Assembly (NCBI RefSeq): GCF_000771875.1
Contig: NZ_JPXX01000017.1
Coordinates: 1 to 55,304, forward strand
Direction: 5' to 3'
Source: Gallibacterium genomosp. 1
GTDB taxonomy: Bacteria; Pseudomonadota; Gammaproteobacteria; Enterobacterales; Pasteurellaceae
Length of the DNA: 55,304 nt
Part shown: in pieces, positions 9,198 to 20,575 of the stretch
How the letters are laid out: the number at the start of each line of letters is the position of its first letter
Numbering within the stretch: the stretch's first letter is position 1
Position numbers and translations under genes: made by a program
Notes under the pieces: generated by a model
Seen by the model: the letters and a program-made list of their open reading frames with translations, nothing else
Databases searched by the model: none
What the model was told of the DNA's origin: nothing

Positions 9198-10034
9198 TTA
9201 ATAGCGATAAGTATAGAGCTGACTATCATCCGTTTGTAAACGAGAAAAAGCGAGTTTGATGCTGTTTACTTTATTGGGGTCGAGAACAGGCCCAATATGA
9301 ATGTTATATTTATCCCCTTCTTGGGTAATTTCTGTTTTTATATCATCAATAGCTAATGCAGAAATTAGCTGTTCCGCTTTCTCTTTGCTTACAATGTTAT
9401 TGGCAGTCAATCTAAATTGTTTGCTTACCCTTTGGTTATTAACAATAACGTTGTTCTCTTTCTGTGTATTAAGGCGAGAGGCAATGAGTGTTTTTCCGCC
9501 TTTACCAGAGAGATTACCGTTACGGTCAATAATCACCATATCAAGTTTTACATTAGCAACGCCGTGACTGGTCATTCCCAGTTCTTTGGCTGCTGCTTTT
9601 GATAGATCAATAATCCTATTTGAATGGAATGGACCTCGATCGTTAATTCTGACAACCACTTTTTTGTGATTGCGTAAGTTTGTTACCAGCACGTAACTGT
9701 TTAAAGGCAATGTTTTATGTGCGGCAGTAAACAGCTTTTCATTATAGACTTCACCGCTGGAGGTTTTTTGCCCCACAAATTTAGGATGATAAAAGCTAGC
9801 TTTTCCTTGTTTGGCATAAGTTTTAGCCTCTTTTGTGGAAACTGTGCGATAACGTACTCCTTTGACGGTGTAAGTTTTACTTTTTGTTTTTTTAGGATGA
9901 TATTGCAGTTTCGGCCCTGCAATACCATAAATTTTTTTTGTTTCGTTATGTGTTCCTGTTTTGGCTATTGCAAAAGAACTTTGAAAAAGAAAAAGCAAAA
10001 TAGCCAACATAGCAAAATGTTTCTTTAGTTTCAT
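9198..10034 (-). CDS. rlpA: RlpA-family septal-ring lytic transglycosylase-like protein
   Basis: 278 residues from MKLKKHFAM. The double-psi beta-barrel domain (GKASFYHPKFVGQKTSSGE ... VRINDRGPF ... IDLSKAAAKELG) lies at about 75-170, and the C-terminal 70 residues look like a SPOR domain (FSRLQ). RlpA proteins cleave peptidoglycan lacking stem peptides or localise to the septum in other species. The N-terminus is a signal peptide ending near SSFAIAKT. There is no lipobox cysteine, unlike E. coli RlpA, so this copy is predicted to be soluble in the periplasm. The position after rodA is conserved. Confidence 0.9.
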   Translation of the reverse strand: MKLKKHFAMLAILLFLFQSSFAIAKTGTHNETKKIYGIAGPKLQYHPKKTKSKTYTVKGVRYRTVSTKEAKTYAKQGKASFYHPKFVGQKTSSGEVYNEKLFTAAHKTLPLNSYVLVTNLRNHKKVVVRINDRGPFHSNRIIDLSKAAAKELGMTSHGVANVKLDMVIIDRNGNLSGKGGKTLIASRLNTQKENNVIVNNQRVSKQFRLTANNIVSKEKAEQLISALAIDDIKTEITQEGDKYNIHIGPVLDPNKVNSIKLAFSRLQTDDSQLYTYRY

Positions 10035-10077
10035 ATTAAATATGTTCCCTAACTTTCTTTGATTGCTCAAATGGAAA

Positions 10078-11190
10078 TTAGCTTCCATGAGAAAGCATTC
10101 GTCGATGTGTATGAATTGACATAATTAAGCCGAAACTAGCCATTAATGTCACAAACGATGTTCCACCATAGCTGACTAGCGGTAATGGAACACCAACAAC
10201 AGGCAAAATACCACTCACCATACCAATATTAACAAAGACATAAACAAAGAATATCAATGTTAAAGCGCCGGTCAAAATTCGACCGAAGGCGTCTTGTGCT
10301 TTCGCACCAATGATTAATCCTCTCCCGATAATAAATAAGTAAATGATTAATAAAACGATAATCCCAATTAATCCGTACTCTTCACTTAATACTGCAAAAA
10401 TAAAGTCAGTATGAGGCTCAGGTAGAAATTCTAACTGAGATTGTGTTCCCATCATCCAACCTTTACCGAACAAACCTCCTGAACCGATAGCGATTTTTGA
10501 TTGAATAATGTGATACCCTGCACCTAAAGGATCTTTTTCAGGATCAAGCAGGGTTAATACCCGTGTTTTTTGGTAATCGTGCATTAAGTAAAACCATAAC
10601 ACGGGAATAAAACCAGCAACGCCAATAACAGCTGTCGCTATTAACTTCCAACTCATTCCAGCAAGAAACACCACAAAAATGCCAGATGCCGCAACAAGAA
10701 TAGAGGTTCCTAAATCAGGTTGTATTGCTACCAATAAAGTAGGCGCAATAATTAAGGCTAAGGCAATGATAGTATTGCCGAAGCTGGGCGGTAATTGCCG
10801 TTTACCTAAAAAAGTCGCCACCATTAACGGCACCGACAATTTTATCAGTTCTGATGGCTGGAAGCGAAATAGCCCTAAATCCAACCAACGTTGTGCGCCT
10901 TTACTGGTTGTACCGATTAAATCTACCAAAATCAACAAGATAATACCGACTAAATATAAGTACGGTGCTAATTTTTGATAGAAGCGAGGCGGCAGTTGTG
11001 CAAAAACAAATAGCACGGTAAACCCCATTGCTACCTGCATTATTCGATTATCGAACATTTTTTCACTGCCACCTGAAGCACTGTAAAGCACAATTAAACC
11101 ATAAATTACCACGATTATTAAGCCTAAAAGTAGCTTTAAATCAATGTGCAATCTCTGCCACAGAGTAGTTATTGTATGCTTTTCTGTCAT
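10078..11190 (-). CDS. rodA: Peptidoglycan glycosyltransferase RodA (SEDS family)
   Basis: 370 residues with about ten membrane segments. It carries SEDS landmarks such as [19 protein letters not shown], the [13 protein letters not shown] loop and [11 protein letters not shown] near the C-terminus. RodA polymerises glycan strands in the elongasome together with PBP2, encoded just upstream. Its start overlaps the mrdA stop by 4 bases (translational coupling). Confidence 0.97.
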   Translation of the reverse strand: MTEKHTITTLWQRLHIDLKLLLGLIIVVIYGLIVLYSASGGSEKMFDNRIMQVAMGFTVLFVFAQLPPRFYQKLAPYLYLVGIILLILVDLIGTTSKGAQRWLDLGLFRFQPSELIKLSVPLMVATFLGKRQLPPSFGNTIIALALIIAPTLLVAIQPDLGTSILVAASGIFVVFLAGMSWKLIATAVIGVAGFIPVLWFYLMHDYQKTRVLTLLDPEKDPLGAGYHIIQSKIAIGSGGLFGKGWMMGTQSQLEFLPEPHTDFIFAVLSEEYGLIGIIVLLIIYLFIIGRGLIIGAKAQDAFGRILTGALTLIFFVYVFVNIGMVSGILPVVGVPLPLVSYGGTSFVTLMASFGLIMSIHTHRRMLSHGS

Positions 11191-13097
11191 TGTGTCGATA
11201 CTCCGCTTGGATTAACTGGGGATGTTTGTGGTTGATGCGCAAAATAATAATCAAAAATTTGTCTGACGATAGGTGCGGCATTTCCTGAGCCTCCGCCAGC
11301 GTTTTCCATAATAATGGTTACAATTACCTCTGGATCATTAAATGGTGCATAAGCATTAAACCAAGCGTGATCGTGCAGGTGTTTAGACAAGTTTTTTGAG
11401 TTATAAGTTTCATTCTCTTTTAGACTGAATACTTGCGCTGTTCCCGATTTACCAGCCACTTTGTAAGGGGTACCGGCAAAAGCTTTACGAGCTGTGCCAT
11501 TTGGGCTGTTGACTACGCCGTACATTCCCTGTTTTGCAATATTCCAATAAATATCATTTGGTTCGGTAATATCAGGATATTGATGTTTATCTTGATAATA
11601 TTCGACCTGATTGCCGATAATTTCTTGCATTAAATGCGGAGTATTAACTTTGCCGTTATTAATCAGAATAGATAATGCTTTTGCTAACTGTAACGGTGTT
11701 GCTGTCCAATAACCTTGCCCAATACCAACTGGAATGGTATCCCCTTGGAACCAAGGCTTTTTATAGCGTTTTTGTTTCCAAGCTCTGGTTGGCATAACAC
11801 CGTTCGTTTCTTCTAAAATATCGATTCCAGTGAGTTGACCGAAGCCGAATTTCATCATCCAATCCGACAGACGATCAATTCCCATTTGGTAGGCAACATT
11901 ATAGAAAAAGGTATCTGATGATTCGGTAATGCCTTTGATAACATTAGTAGCACCGTGACCTGTTTTTAGCCAATCACGGAAACGCTTATTAGTGTTTGGG
12001 ATCATAAAGTAACCGGGATCATAGAAAGTGGTATTGGGTGTAATAACACCTTCGGTTAATGCGGCAACCGCAATAAAAGGTTTTACTGTTGATGCTGGTG
12101 GATAAGCACCTTGTAATGCACGACTGTATAATGGACGCTCTGGATCATTCAATAATCTTTGATAATTTTGATAGGAAATACCGTCCACGAATAGATTATT
12201 GTCATAGCTTGGTGTTGAAACCATCGCTAAAATGCTGCTGTCTTTTGGGTTCATTACCACGACCGCTGCTTTTTGATTGCCGAGAAGATTAAAAATATAA
12301 CGTTGTAAATCAACATCTAAGGTTAAACGAATATTTTTACCAGCAACAGCAGGTTGTTCACGTAATTTACGAATAACTTTGCCTTGGCTGTTCACTTCCA
12401 CCTCTTCAAAACCGACTTGACCGTGTAGTTCATCTTCATAATAACGTTCAATACCGAGTTTGCCGATGTCGTGTGTGCCAGAATAATTGGCTTCTTTTTC
12501 TTCTTGTTTCAAGCGTTCAACATCACGGTCATTAATTCGTGCAACATAACCGAGAATATGTGTGAGTGGCTCGCCATATAGATAATGTCTTTTAAAATAA
12601 GGCTTTACTTCTAAACTTGGAAATGCATATTGATTAACGGAAAAACGTGCAATTTGATCTTCGCTTAAATCAGCTTTTAATAAAATCGGTGTATAACGTT
12701 GTGAACGGCGACGTTCTTTTTTAAAAGCATCAATATCGTCATCAGTCAAGCCAACAATTTGCCGTAATTGATTGAATGTTTGTTCTAAATTATCCACTTT
12801 TTCCGGTATGATGTATAAACCGAAAAACGTGAGGTTTTCCGCTAAGATTTTGTTATTTCTATCATAAATAATGCCACGAGTTGGGGCAATAGGTAGCAGT
12901 TTAATACGGTTACCGTTGGAACGTGTTTGGTAGGTGTCGTAATTAACAACCTGTAAATTGTATAAATTCGTTAAAAGTACTCCGGTGAGAATGAGTACAC
13001 CGATAAATGAAATTAATGCACGACGAGCAAACAGATTGCTTTCTGCTTGATTGTCACGAATAGTCTCTTTTTCTTGCAAAAATTTCATTAATTTCAT
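11187..13097 (-). CDS. mrdA: Penicillin-binding protein 2 (elongation transpeptidase)
   Basis: 636 residues from [13 protein letters not shown] three codons later is the alternative, and the longer open frame upstream runs through rlmH. One transmembrane anchor (about 28-50), then the dimerisation/pedestal domain starting at RGIIYDRN, then the transpeptidase domain with STVK at about 336-339, SSD at 393-395 and KSGT at 550-553. It cross-links the glycan made by RodA during rod elongation and is the target of mecillinam. It starts 5 bases after rlmH ends and overlaps rodA. Confidence 0.95.
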   Translation of the reverse strand: MKLMKFLQEKETIRDNQAESNLFARRALISFIGVLILTGVLLTNLYNLQVVNYDTYQTRSNGNRIKLLPIAPTRGIIYDRNNKILAENLTFFGLYIIPEKVDNLEQTFNQLRQIVGLTDDDIDAFKKERRRSQRYTPILLKADLSEDQIARFSVNQYAFPSLEVKPYFKRHYLYGEPLTHILGYVARINDRDVERLKQEEKEANYSGTHDIGKLGIERYYEDELHGQVGFEEVEVNSQGKVIRKLREQPAVAGKNIRLTLDVDLQRYIFNLLGNQKAAVVVMNPKDSSILAMVSTPSYDNNLFVDGISYQNYQRLLNDPERPLYSRALQGAYPPASTVKPFIAVAALTEGVITPNTTFYDPGYFMIPNTNKRFRDWLKTGHGATNVIKGITESSDTFFYNVAYQMGIDRLSDWMMKFGFGQLTGIDILEETNGVMPTRAWKQKRYKKPWFQGDTIPVGIGQGYWTATPLQLAKALSILINNGKVNTPHLMQEIIGNQVEYYQDKHQYPDITEPNDIYWNIAKQGMYGVVNSPNGTARKAFAGTPYKVAGKSGTAQVFSLKENETYNSKNLSKHLHDHAWFNAYAPFNDPEVIVTIIMENAGGGSGNAAPIVRQIFDYYFAHQPQTSPVNPSGVSTQ

Positions 13098-13102
13098 CTG
13101 GA

Positions 13103-13573
13103 TTATTCTCGATGATAGGGGTGATTGGCAGTTAAACTCCAAGCGCGATATAAACTTTCTGCAACTACAATGCGTACTAAAGGGTGCGGCATAGTGAGTG
13201 CAGAAAGTGACCAACTGCGTTCAGCAGCCTGTTTGCACTCAGGAGATAAACCTTCAGGTCCACCGATTAATAAACAGACATCACGCCCGTCCTGTTTCCA
13301 ACTTTCAAGTTGTTGTGCTAATTGAGGTGTTGTCCAAGTCTTACCGGGAATATCAAGGGTTACAATTAAGCTATTTTTAGGGCAAGCTGCTAGCATTGCC
13401 TCACCTTCTTTCTCTAAAATGCGTTTTATATCTGCGTTTTTTCCGCGTTTACCGGCAGGAATTTCAATTAACTCTAAGGGTAAATCTTTCGGGAAGCGGC
13501 GTTGATATTCAATAAAACCTTCATTAACCCAAGTAGGCATTTTTGTACCTACGGCAATTAACTGTAATTTCAT
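13103..13573 (-). CDS. rlmH: 23S rRNA pseudouridine-1915 N3-methyltransferase RlmH
   Basis: 156 residues from MKLQLIAVG, nearly identical in layout to E. coli RlmH. This SPOUT enzyme methylates pseudouridine 1915 in helix 69 of 23S rRNA on assembled 70S ribosomes. SPOUT-fold marks are [11 protein letters not shown] (about 101-111), [12 protein letters not shown], and the C-terminal YHRE. It lies directly after rsfS, the other ribosome gene of this operon. Confidence 0.97.
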   Translation of the reverse strand: MKLQLIAVGTKMPTWVNEGFIEYQRRFPKDLPLELIEIPAGKRGKNADIKRILEKEGEAMLAACPKNSLIVTLDIPGKTWTTPQLAQQLESWKQDGRDVCLLIGGPEGLSPECKQAAERSWSLSALTMPHPLVRIVVAESLYRAWSLTANHPYHRE

Positions 13574-13575
13574 TT

Positions 13576-13878
13576 TTATGCCCACAGTTTTTCTAATTGG
13601 TAAAGAGAACGAGCCTCTTCTTGCATAATATGTACCATCACTTGCCCAAAATCGACCACAATCCAGTCGCTAGTATTAAAGCCTTCTGCACCGAAACTCT
13701 CAATTTGATGTTTTTTACAATAAGCAATCAAATTTTCAGCTAGAGAGGCGACGTGGCGACTCGAATTACCAGTACAGATTATAAGATCATCGGTGATCGG
13801 AGATTTTCCTTTTACATTAAGTACTAAAATATCTTTTGCTTTTAGATTGTCCAGTTGTTCGACAATAGTTTCTAACAC
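13576..13878 (-). CDS. rsfS: Ribosomal silencing factor RsfS
   Basis: 100 residues. It binds L14 (uL14) on the large subunit and blocks subunit joining during starvation. Family motifs [26 protein letters not shown] and [17 protein letters not shown] are all present. The start codon is GTG, preceded by AAAAGGG. It is the first gene of the rsfS-rlmH-mrdA-rodA-rlpA-dacA run. Confidence 0.95.
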   Translation of the reverse strand: MLETIVEQLDNLKAKDILVLNVKGKSPITDDLIICTGNSSRHVASLAENLIAYCKKHQIESFGAEGFNTSDWIVVDFGQVMVHIMQEEARSLYQLEKLWA

Positions 13879-13938
13879 GTAAAAACCCTTTTTTGGTTAA
13901 AAAATAGTCCTAATTAAAATTTTAAGGCGCGAATTGTA

Positions 13939-15138
13939 TCACGATCTTGCTTTGCGTGGAAATTTCCGTTTAGGAAGTGGCAAGAGTGCGGATGAATCGT
14001 AATGGCTTACTGGAATGGAATGTCCAATGTATTGTTCAATCGCTGGCAGATTAACCGCATAATCTTCACAAGCAAAACTGATTGAAATTCCGTTTTCTCC
14101 GGCACGTCCAGTTCGACCGATACGGTGTACATAATCTTCATAGTCATCGGGTAAATCATAATTGAAAACGTGCGTTACTTGCGGAATGTGTAATCCTCTA
14201 GCAGCAACATCCGTAGCAACAAGAATATCTAGTTGTCCATTAGCAAATTGTTCTAGTAAGTCAAAACGTTTTTTCTGAGGAACATCGCCAGTTAATAAGC
14301 CGACCCTTAGTTGATCAGCAACTAAATATTGCCAAATTTTTTCACATTGATGCTTGGTATTAGCAAAAATGATGCAACGTTCTGGCCATTCTTCTTCTAT
14401 AAGCGTTAATAGTAATCTCATTTTGTCTTGATTAGATGGATAAAACAGTTCTTCTTTTATTGTATCCGCTGTTTTATACATCGATTCAATTTCAATGTAA
14501 TGTGGATCATTCATATCTTCAAATGCTAACTCGCGAACTTTAAATGAGAGTGTGGCGGAAAATAACATTGTTAGGCGTTCACTTGGTGGTGGGCAATGGC
14601 GTAAAATGTATCGAATGTCGCGGATAAAGCCGAGGTCAAACATTCTATCTGCTTCATCAAGCACGATACATTGAATGTGGTTAAGAGAAATAATACGCTG
14701 TTTTATATAATCAATTACACGACCGGTTGTACCGATCAGAATATTGACACCTTGTTGTAAAACTTGAAGTTGTTTGTCGTAACCATCGCCGCCATAAGCT
14801 AAACCAAGTTTTAATCCTGTTGTTTGCGCAAAATGTTGAGCATCATGATAAATTTGTACGGCAAGCTCACGTGTCGGTGCGAGGATAATGGCAGCTAATG
14901 TATGGTGTGATGATGGTTCTTGAATGAGTTTCTGAAAAAGTGCAGTTAAAAAGGCAACAGTTTTCCCTGTTCCTGTTTGTGCTTGTCCAGCAATATCTCT
15001 GCCTGCTAATGAGTAAGGCAAGGAATTGGCTTGAATCGGTGTGCAATACTCCATTCCCATTTTTTGCAAGGCTGAGAGGATGTTTGGATGAAGATTAAAA
15101 TCACTGAATTTTGTTGAAGTTAAATATTGATGTTCCAT
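13939..15138 (-). CDS. rhlB: ATP-dependent RNA helicase RhlB (DEAD box)
   Basis: 399 residues. Motifs in order: Q-motif region (FSDF...CTPIQ), Walker A AQTGTGKT near 53-60, [19 protein letters not shown] near 158, [13 protein letters not shown], and [10 protein letters not shown] near 340. The GGDGYDKQL and [17 protein letters not shown] segments identify RhlB rather than SrmB or RhlE. RhlB is the helicase of the RNase E degradosome. The C-terminal tail after PLPKRK is shorter than in E. coli. It is divergent from rho, which lies next to rhlB in E. coli too. Confidence 0.94.
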   Translation of the reverse strand: MEHQYLTSTKFSDFNLHPNILSALQKMGMEYCTPIQANSLPYSLAGRDIAGQAQTGTGKTVAFLTALFQKLIQEPSSHHTLAAIILAPTRELAVQIYHDAQHFAQTTGLKLGLAYGGDGYDKQLQVLQQGVNILIGTTGRVIDYIKQRIISLNHIQCIVLDEADRMFDLGFIRDIRYILRHCPPPSERLTMLFSATLSFKVRELAFEDMNDPHYIEIESMYKTADTIKEELFYPSNQDKMRLLLTLIEEEWPERCIIFANTKHQCEKIWQYLVADQLRVGLLTGDVPQKKRFDLLEQFANGQLDILVATDVAARGLHIPQVTHVFNYDLPDDYEDYVHRIGRTGRAGENGISISFACEDYAVNLPAIEQYIGHSIPVSHYDSSALLPLPKRKFPRKARS

Positions 15139-15301
15139 AATAAATTAAAAAATCTCTGCTAAATAGGCTGAATTCGGTGAGAAATTCTACTCTAAAACTG
15201 GACATTAGTCTTATTTAATGGTAACTTTGCGCCATTAAATTTTTCTCATATCCAACTTTACAATTCGTTTTTTAATCTAATCTAACAACATTTCAGTCAT
15301 T

Positions 15302-16564
15302 ATGAATTTAACAGAATTAAAAAATATGCCCGTTTCTGAGCTAGTTAAATTAGGCGAAGAACAAATGGGGCTAGAAAATTTAGCACGTCTAAGAAAACAG
15401 GACATTATTTTTGCTATTTTAAAGCAGCATTCAAAGAGCGGAGAAGACATCTTTGGAGATGGTGTTTTGGAAATTTTGCCAGACGGTTTCGGTTTTTTGC
15501 GTTCCGCAGATAGTTCTTATTTGGCTGGACCAGATGATATTTATGTTTCGCCGAGTCAGATTCGCCGTTTTAATTTACGTACTGGGGATATGATTGAGGG
15601 TAAAATCAGACCGCCCAAAGAAGGTGAACGTTATTTTGCTTTATTGAAAGTGAATCAAGTCAATGACGACCGTCCTGAAATTTCTCGTAATAAAATCCTA
15701 TTTGAAAATTTAACTCCGCTTCACGCTAATTACCGTTTAAGAATGGAACGCGGTAATGGTTCAACCGAAGATTTAACCGCACGTATTCTTGATTTGGCAG
15801 CACCAATTGGTAAAGGTCAACGTGCGTTAATCGTTGCACCACCAAAAGCAGGTAAAACAATGTTTTTGCAAAACATTGCACAAAGCATCACTTATAACTA
15901 TCCGGAATGTATTTTAATGGTGTTGTTGATTGACGAACGTCCAGAAGAAGTGACTGAAATGCAACGTTTAGTGAAGGGTGAAGTGGTAGCTTCTACTTTT
16001 GATGAACCAGCAGCACGCCACGTTCAAGTGGCTGAAATGGTGATTGAAAAAGCAAAACGTTTGGTTGAGCATAAAAAAGATGTGGTAATTTTGTTAGATT
16101 CCATAACACGTTTGGCGCGTGCTTACAACACGGTAACACCGGCTTCGGGCAAAGTATTGTCTGGCGGGGTGGATGCAAATGCCTTGCATCGCCCTAAACG
16201 TTTCTTTGGTGCTGCGCGTAATGTTGAAGAAGGTGGTAGTTTAACAATTATTGCTACCGCATTGGTCGATACCGGTTCTAAGATGGATGAAGTGATTTAC
16301 GAGGAGTTTAAAGGCACGGGTAATATGGAGCTTCATCTTTCTCGTAAAATTGCAGAAAAACGCGTCTTCCCAGCAATTGATTTCAATAGTTCTGGTACAC
16401 GTAAAGAAGAGTTGCTTACTACTCCAGATGAATTACAAAAAATGTGGATTTTACGCAAAATTGTGCATCCTATGGGTGAAATTGAAGCGATGGAATTCTT
16501 AATTGATAAATTATCAATGACTAAAACCAATGAAGAATTTTTTGAAGCGATGAAACGCTCTTAG
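15302..16564 (+). CDS. rho: Transcription termination factor Rho
   Basis: 420 residues, the usual length. N-terminal helical domain and cold-shock-like RNA-binding domain (DGFGFLRS near 61-68), P-loop APPKAGKT at about 179-186, Walker [17 protein letters not shown]-loop region ([21 protein letters not shown], positions about 280-300) and R-loop. The homohexameric helicase terminates transcription at C-rich untranslated RNA. A strong intrinsic terminator follows. The intergenic region with rhlB (15139-15301) must hold both promoters; I see no clear consensus pair there. Confidence 0.98.
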   Translation: MNLTELKNMPVSELVKLGEEQMGLENLARLRKQDIIFAILKQHSKSGEDIFGDGVLEILPDGFGFLRSADSSYLAGPDDIYVSPSQIRRFNLRTGDMIEGKIRPPKEGERYFALLKVNQVNDDRPEISRNKILFENLTPLHANYRLRMERGNGSTEDLTARILDLAAPIGKGQRALIVAPPKAGKTMFLQNIAQSITYNYPECILMVLLIDERPEEVTEMQRLVKGEVVASTFDEPAARHVQVAEMVIEKAKRLVEHKKDVVILLDSITRLARAYNTVTPASGKVLSGGVDANALHRPKRFFGAARNVEEGGSLTIIATALVDTGSKMDEVIYEEFKGTGNMELHLSRKIAEKRVFPAIDFNSSGTRKEELLTTPDELQKMWILRKIVHPMGEIEAMEFLIDKLSMTKTNEEFFEAMKRS

Positions 16565-16582
16565 TTAAAAAATATTTTGATA

Positions 16583-16633
16583 AAAACCACCTTATTTTGT
16601 TTTGAACATAGAGATAAATAGGGTGGTTTTTTT
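16583..16633 (+). terminator. Terminator of rho
   Basis: Long inverted repeat AAAACCACCTTATTT / AAATAGGGTGGTTTT with a loop of about 18 bases, followed by a T run, 18 bases after the rho stop. Confidence 0.88.
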
Positions 16634-16684
16634 ATGAATAAATTACTATGTAACATTTTTTCTATTTATCAGAATAATCTATAA

Positions 16685-16709
16685 ATCCCCGCCCTTTAAG
16701 GCGGGGGAT
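16685..16709 (-). terminator. GC-rich hairpin at the end of proA
   Basis: Stem ATCCCCGCC / GGCGGGGGAT (one bulged G), immediately downstream of the proA stop. The following U-tract on the minus strand is imperfect (ATTTATAG). It probably ends proA transcription. Confidence 0.65.
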
Positions 16710-16710
16710 G

Positions 16711-17970
16711 TTAAGCTCTGGTGGCGTAATCGCCTTGGCAGATCCATTTGTAGGTGGTGAGTGCTTCCAATCCCATCGGGCCTCGAGCGTGCAGTTTTTG
16801 AGTGCTGACCGCAACTTCTGCACCTAAGCCGAACTCGCCTCCGTCAGTGAAGCGTGTACTTGCATTGAGATAAACAGCAGCTGAGTCAACCTGTTGGACG
16901 AATTGCATTAATCGTTGTGGATTTTGACTTAAAATGCCGTCAGAGTGTTGACTTCCATAGCGGCGGATATGAGCGATTGCTTGATTAATATCTTTCACGA
17001 TCACTACATTCAAATCGTAAGATAACCACTCTTCAGAGAGAGAGTTTTCTTGCAAAGTATGTACGCGATCACAATGTTGTTGCAGAATTGCTTTAGCTGT
17101 CGCATCAGCGTGGAAGTTGATGTTCGGCGTTTTAGCATAAGCAGCAAGTTTAGGTAAGAAAGTTTCAGCAATACTTTCTTGAACCAATAAAGTTTCTAAC
17201 GTATTACAGGTGCTAGGGCGTTGCGTTTTAGCGTTATGAATAACTGCTAATGCTTTTTCAAGATTAGCGCTTTCTTCAACAAAAAGATGGCAAACGCCAA
17301 TACCGCCGACTATTACAGGAATAGTGGATTGTTCTTTGCATAGTTTGTGTAAACCAGCACCACCACGAGGAATAATCATATCGATATAACGATCAAGTTT
17401 TAATAATTGTGTGATTAAGTTTCGATCCGGATTAGTAATTACTTGTACTGTAGTTGCTGGTAGTTGAGCTTGAATCAATGCCTGTTGAATGATCTCAACT
17501 AAAATCTTATTGCTGTGAGTAGTTTCTTTACCGCCACGCAAAATAACAGCATTTCCAGTTTTTAAGCATAAGCAGGCAACATCTACGGTAACATTTGGTC
17601 TGGCCTCATAAATTACACCGATAACGCCTATCGGCACACGTTTACGCTGAATGTGAATACCACTATCCAACTCAGCACCGTCAATAATATTTCCAATTGG
17701 ATCAGTGAGAGAAATAATATGTTTTACTTCATGAATAATATTGTCCAAGCGACTTTCTGTAAGGAGTAGTCGATCGATTAATGCTTCGCTAAGCCCTTGT
17801 TGGCGCGCATTTTCAATATCTTTAGCATTGGCGGCAAGAATATCACTCTGACGATCTTTTAATTGTTCGGCAATTTTTGCCAAAGCACTGTTTTTTTGTT
17901 GATGAGAGAGCGTTGCAAGCTGATAAGAAGCCTGTTTGGCTTGTTGCCCTATTTGTTGTAAATCTATCAT
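16711..17970 (-). CDS. proA: Gamma-glutamyl phosphate reductase
   Basis: 419 residues from [11 protein letters not shown] prefer this ATG because AAGGA lies 6-10 bases upstream, while an in-frame ATG two codons earlier abuts that site. ProA reduces glutamyl-5-phosphate to the semialdehyde with NADPH, the second step of proline synthesis. The catalytic Cys sits in RPSTCNTLE at about residue 245; the C-terminal [17 protein letters not shown] motif is intact. It starts 9 bases after proB ends, so kinase and reductase are cotranscribed and made together. Confidence 0.96.
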   Translation of the reverse strand: MIDLQQIGQQAKQASYQLATLSHQQKNSALAKIAEQLKDRQSDILAANAKDIENARQQGLSEALIDRLLLTESRLDNIIHEVKHIISLTDPIGNIIDGAELDSGIHIQRKRVPIGVIGVIYEARPNVTVDVACLCLKTGNAVILRGGKETTHSNKILVEIIQQALIQAQLPATTVQVITNPDRNLITQLLKLDRYIDMIIPRGGAGLHKLCKEQSTIPVIVGGIGVCHLFVEESANLEKALAVIHNAKTQRPSTCNTLETLLVQESIAETFLPKLAAYAKTPNINFHADATAKAILQQHCDRVHTLQENSLSEEWLSYDLNVVIVKDINQAIAHIRRYGSQHSDGILSQNPQRLMQFVQQVDSAAVYLNASTRFTDGGEFGLGAEVAVSTQKLHARGPMGLEALTTYKWICQGDYATRA

Positions 17971-17979
17971 TTCCATTCC

Positions 17980-19074
17980 TTATAATAAAACGAGATCGTC
18001 ACAATGCACTACTACCGATCCATATTCATAACCTAGAATATCGTTAATTTTGCTTGATTGTTGCCCTTTAATACGTTGCAGTGCATCGCTGTTATAGCGC
18101 ACCATTGCTCTGGCTAAAGCTTTACCCTGCTGGTTTTGTAACAGTACCACTTCTCCGCGAGAAAAAGTACCTTCAACAATACGAATCCCAGCCGGTAGTA
18201 ATGATTTATGTTGTATCGTCAATGCCTGCTCTGCACCATTATCGACCGTTATATAACCGGTAATCGGTGCGGCAAATAACCACTGTTTACGGCTTTCGAC
18301 ACCATGTGACGCTACTGTAAATTTTGTGCCGATTTCTAAATTATGGGCTAAATCAATAATCACATTCTTACGTCCGCCAGGTGCGATAATGGTTTCGATA
18401 CCGGAACGAGTAGCAATATCGGCAGCGGTAATTTTTGTAGACATTCCTCCGGTGCCTAAGCCGGACACGCTTCCGCCGGCAATTGCTTTGGTATCTTCAG
18501 TAATTTTCTCTACAACAGGAATCAGTTTTGCATTTGGGTTATTGCGTGGGTCGCAATTGAATAAACCTTGTTGGTCGGTTAATAAATAGAGCTGATCAGC
18601 GTGTGCTAAAATTGCAGTTAATGCTGAGAGATTGTCATTATCACCGACTTTAATTTCTGCTGTTGCCACGGCATCATTTTCATTGATTACAGGGATAATC
18701 TGATTTTCTAACATTGCCATTAGTGTGTCGCGTGCATTAAGAAAACGTTCTCGATCTTCAAAGTCAGCACGAGTTAATAGAACTTGCCCGATTTTAATAT
18801 CATAAATTTGGAATAGCTGCTCCCAAGTTTGAATGAGCTGGCTTTGACCAACGGCAGCTAATAACTGTTTAGAGGCAATTGTTGCCGGTAATTGCGGATT
18901 GTTCAGATAATAACGACCGGCAGCAACTGCACCGGAAGTGACAATAATAAGACGATAGCCTTGCTGATGTAGCGTGGCACATTGACGTACGATTTCAAGC
19001 ATATGTGGTCGATTCAGTTTTGATGAGCCCTGAGTCAGTACGCTGGTACCGAATTTTAAGACAATAGTTTTCAT
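17980..19074 (-). CDS. proB: Glutamate 5-kinase with PUA domain
   Basis: 364 residues. The amino-acid kinase domain comes first ([17 protein letters not shown]-like segment, [27 protein letters not shown]); a C-terminal PUA domain begins near residue 275. It phosphorylates glutamate to start proline synthesis and is normally feedback-inhibited by proline. It is first in the proB-proA operon. Confidence 0.97.
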   Translation of the reverse strand: MKTIVLKFGTSVLTQGSSKLNRPHMLEIVRQCATLHQQGYRLIIVTSGAVAAGRYYLNNPQLPATIASKQLLAAVGQSQLIQTWEQLFQIYDIKIGQVLLTRADFEDRERFLNARDTLMAMLENQIIPVINENDAVATAEIKVGDNDNLSALTAILAHADQLYLLTDQQGLFNCDPRNNPNAKLIPVVEKITEDTKAIAGGSVSGLGTGGMSTKITAADIATRSGIETIIAPGGRKNVIIDLAHNLEIGTKFTVASHGVESRKQWLFAAPITGYITVDNGAEQALTIQHKSLLPAGIRIVEGTFSRGEVVLLQNQQGKALARAMVRYNSDALQRIKGQQSSKINDILGYEYGSVVVHCDDLVLL

Positions 19075-19179
19075 AATAACGAGTGATTGATTTGAAAGCG
19101 ATTAAGTTAGCATTAAATACTTTAAAAAGCGAATAAAAGTCAACGTGTTTAAGATATAGGAGGTACGTTTTCGGACACG

Positions 19180-20376
19180 CTAATTTTTATGCGGTATTTT
19201 TACTAACGTATGTGCAAATTTGAGCTGTATAAAGATAAACCAGAGTACTGCAATAATGGCTAGGAGTGCACCGATTGAACCAATATAACTCAGTCCTAAA
19301 TAGTGCATTACCTGATTGCCTATCAACGCACCTGCACCAATACCAACATTATAGATACCGGAAAAAATAGATGTTGCTACATCAGTTGCATCGGGAGACA
19401 GTTGTAGAACACGCATTTGCATACCTAAACCGAGAGCTGAGATGCCGATCCCCCATATAAATACTAATAAAAATATCGCTGTTGAATGTGTTCCGATTTG
19501 GTTTAATAGTGCGAGAGACAGCAGTAATATCAGCATCGAACTGAGTAGAAATTTATTTGGGTTAAGATGATAAAAAAGGTTAAACAATAGACTGGCGACT
19601 AAGCCAGATAACCCAAAAATTAATAATGCTGCTGTTGCTACATTGTCAGAGATATGACTGATTTGTATCATAAACGGTTCAATGTAGCTGTAAGCCGTGA
19701 AGTGGGCGGCAATCACAATGGCAGTGAGTAGATAAATACCCATTAACATTGGACGGCGAGCTAATATTGGCAAACTTTCGATTGAACCCGCGTTTTTACT
19801 TGGCAGGTGAGGAAGTAATTTAGCAATAGTGATCATAATGATTATCGCAGCGATGGCTATAATGGCGAAGGTAGTGCGCCAGCTTAACCATTGCCCTATC
19901 ACTCTGCCCAGTGGTAAACCAAGAACCATTGCTAATGCTGTACCCATTTCCAATAAACCTAATGCCTGAGTGCGCTTATCTCGTGGTGCAACACGCATTA
20001 CTAAGGAAGCTGTGATTGACCAAAATATTGAATGAGTTAGGGCGATACCGGCTCGGGACAATAATAAAATCCAATAGTTCCAAGCACAGGCGGATATGAT
20101 ATGACAAGCAATAAAAACAATAAAGAGCTTAACCAGTAAACTACGTCGCTCCAATGCTGAAGTCATTAACATACAAGGCAATGACATTAATGCAACAATC
20201 CAAGCATATACAGTGATCATCAAGCCTACTTCGGAAATCGGCATATGAAAGCTGCCAGCAATATCGCTTAAGAGCGCGACAGGAATATATTCTGTGGTAT
20301 TGAATACAAAAGCAGCAAATGCCATTACAATGACACGAGTATATTCAATACGGCGAACAACATTTTTGGCTAACAT
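19180..20376 (-). CDS. sotB: Sugar efflux transporter SotB (MFS, DHA1)
   Basis: 398 residues with twelve predicted membrane segments. It matches the E. coli SotB/YdeA pattern closely: FNTTEYIPVALLSDIA near the first helix, TVYAWIVALMSLPCMLM, FWSITASLVMR, GTALAMVLGLPLGR and PDATDVATSIFSGIYNVGIG. The family exports arabinose, IPTG and related sugars; the physiological substrate is uncertain. It stands alone between proB and the divergent yjjP. Confidence 0.9.
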   Translation of the reverse strand: MLAKNVVRRIEYTRVIVMAFAAFVFNTTEYIPVALLSDIAGSFHMPISEVGLMITVYAWIVALMSLPCMLMTSALERRSLLVKLFIVFIACHIISACAWNYWILLLSRAGIALTHSIFWSITASLVMRVAPRDKRTQALGLLEMGTALAMVLGLPLGRVIGQWLSWRTTFAIIAIAAIIIMITIAKLLPHLPSKNAGSIESLPILARRPMLMGIYLLTAIVIAAHFTAYSYIEPFMIQISHISDNVATAALLIFGLSGLVASLLFNLFYHLNPNKFLLSSMLILLLSLALLNQIGTHSTAIFLLVFIWGIGISALGLGMQMRVLQLSPDATDVATSIFSGIYNVGIGAGALIGNQVMHYLGLSYIGSIGALLAIIAVLWFIFIQLKFAHTLVKIPHKN

Positions 20377-20540
20377 CTAAATTAACTGTTCCTATTTTTT
20401 ATTTATTGTATTTCTGAGCGTCGGCTAATAGTAGTACTTAATGAAAACTTCGTATACTGATTTTTCATTTATTCAGAGTAGAAAAATGTAGCTTTAAAAA
20501 GGTTTGATCTGGGTTAAGTGTTGTTAAGGAAAGTTTCTTT

Positions 20541-20546
20541 TATAAT
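20541..20546 (+). promoter_or_regulatory. -10 box of yjjP-yjjB
   Basis: Perfect TATAAT about 30 bases upstream of the yjjP ATG. The -35 is weak (GTGTTG at 20518 with a 17-base spacer). Confidence 0.5.
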
Positions 20547-20575
20547 AGCGACTCAAAATTTATAGGGTAAAAAGT

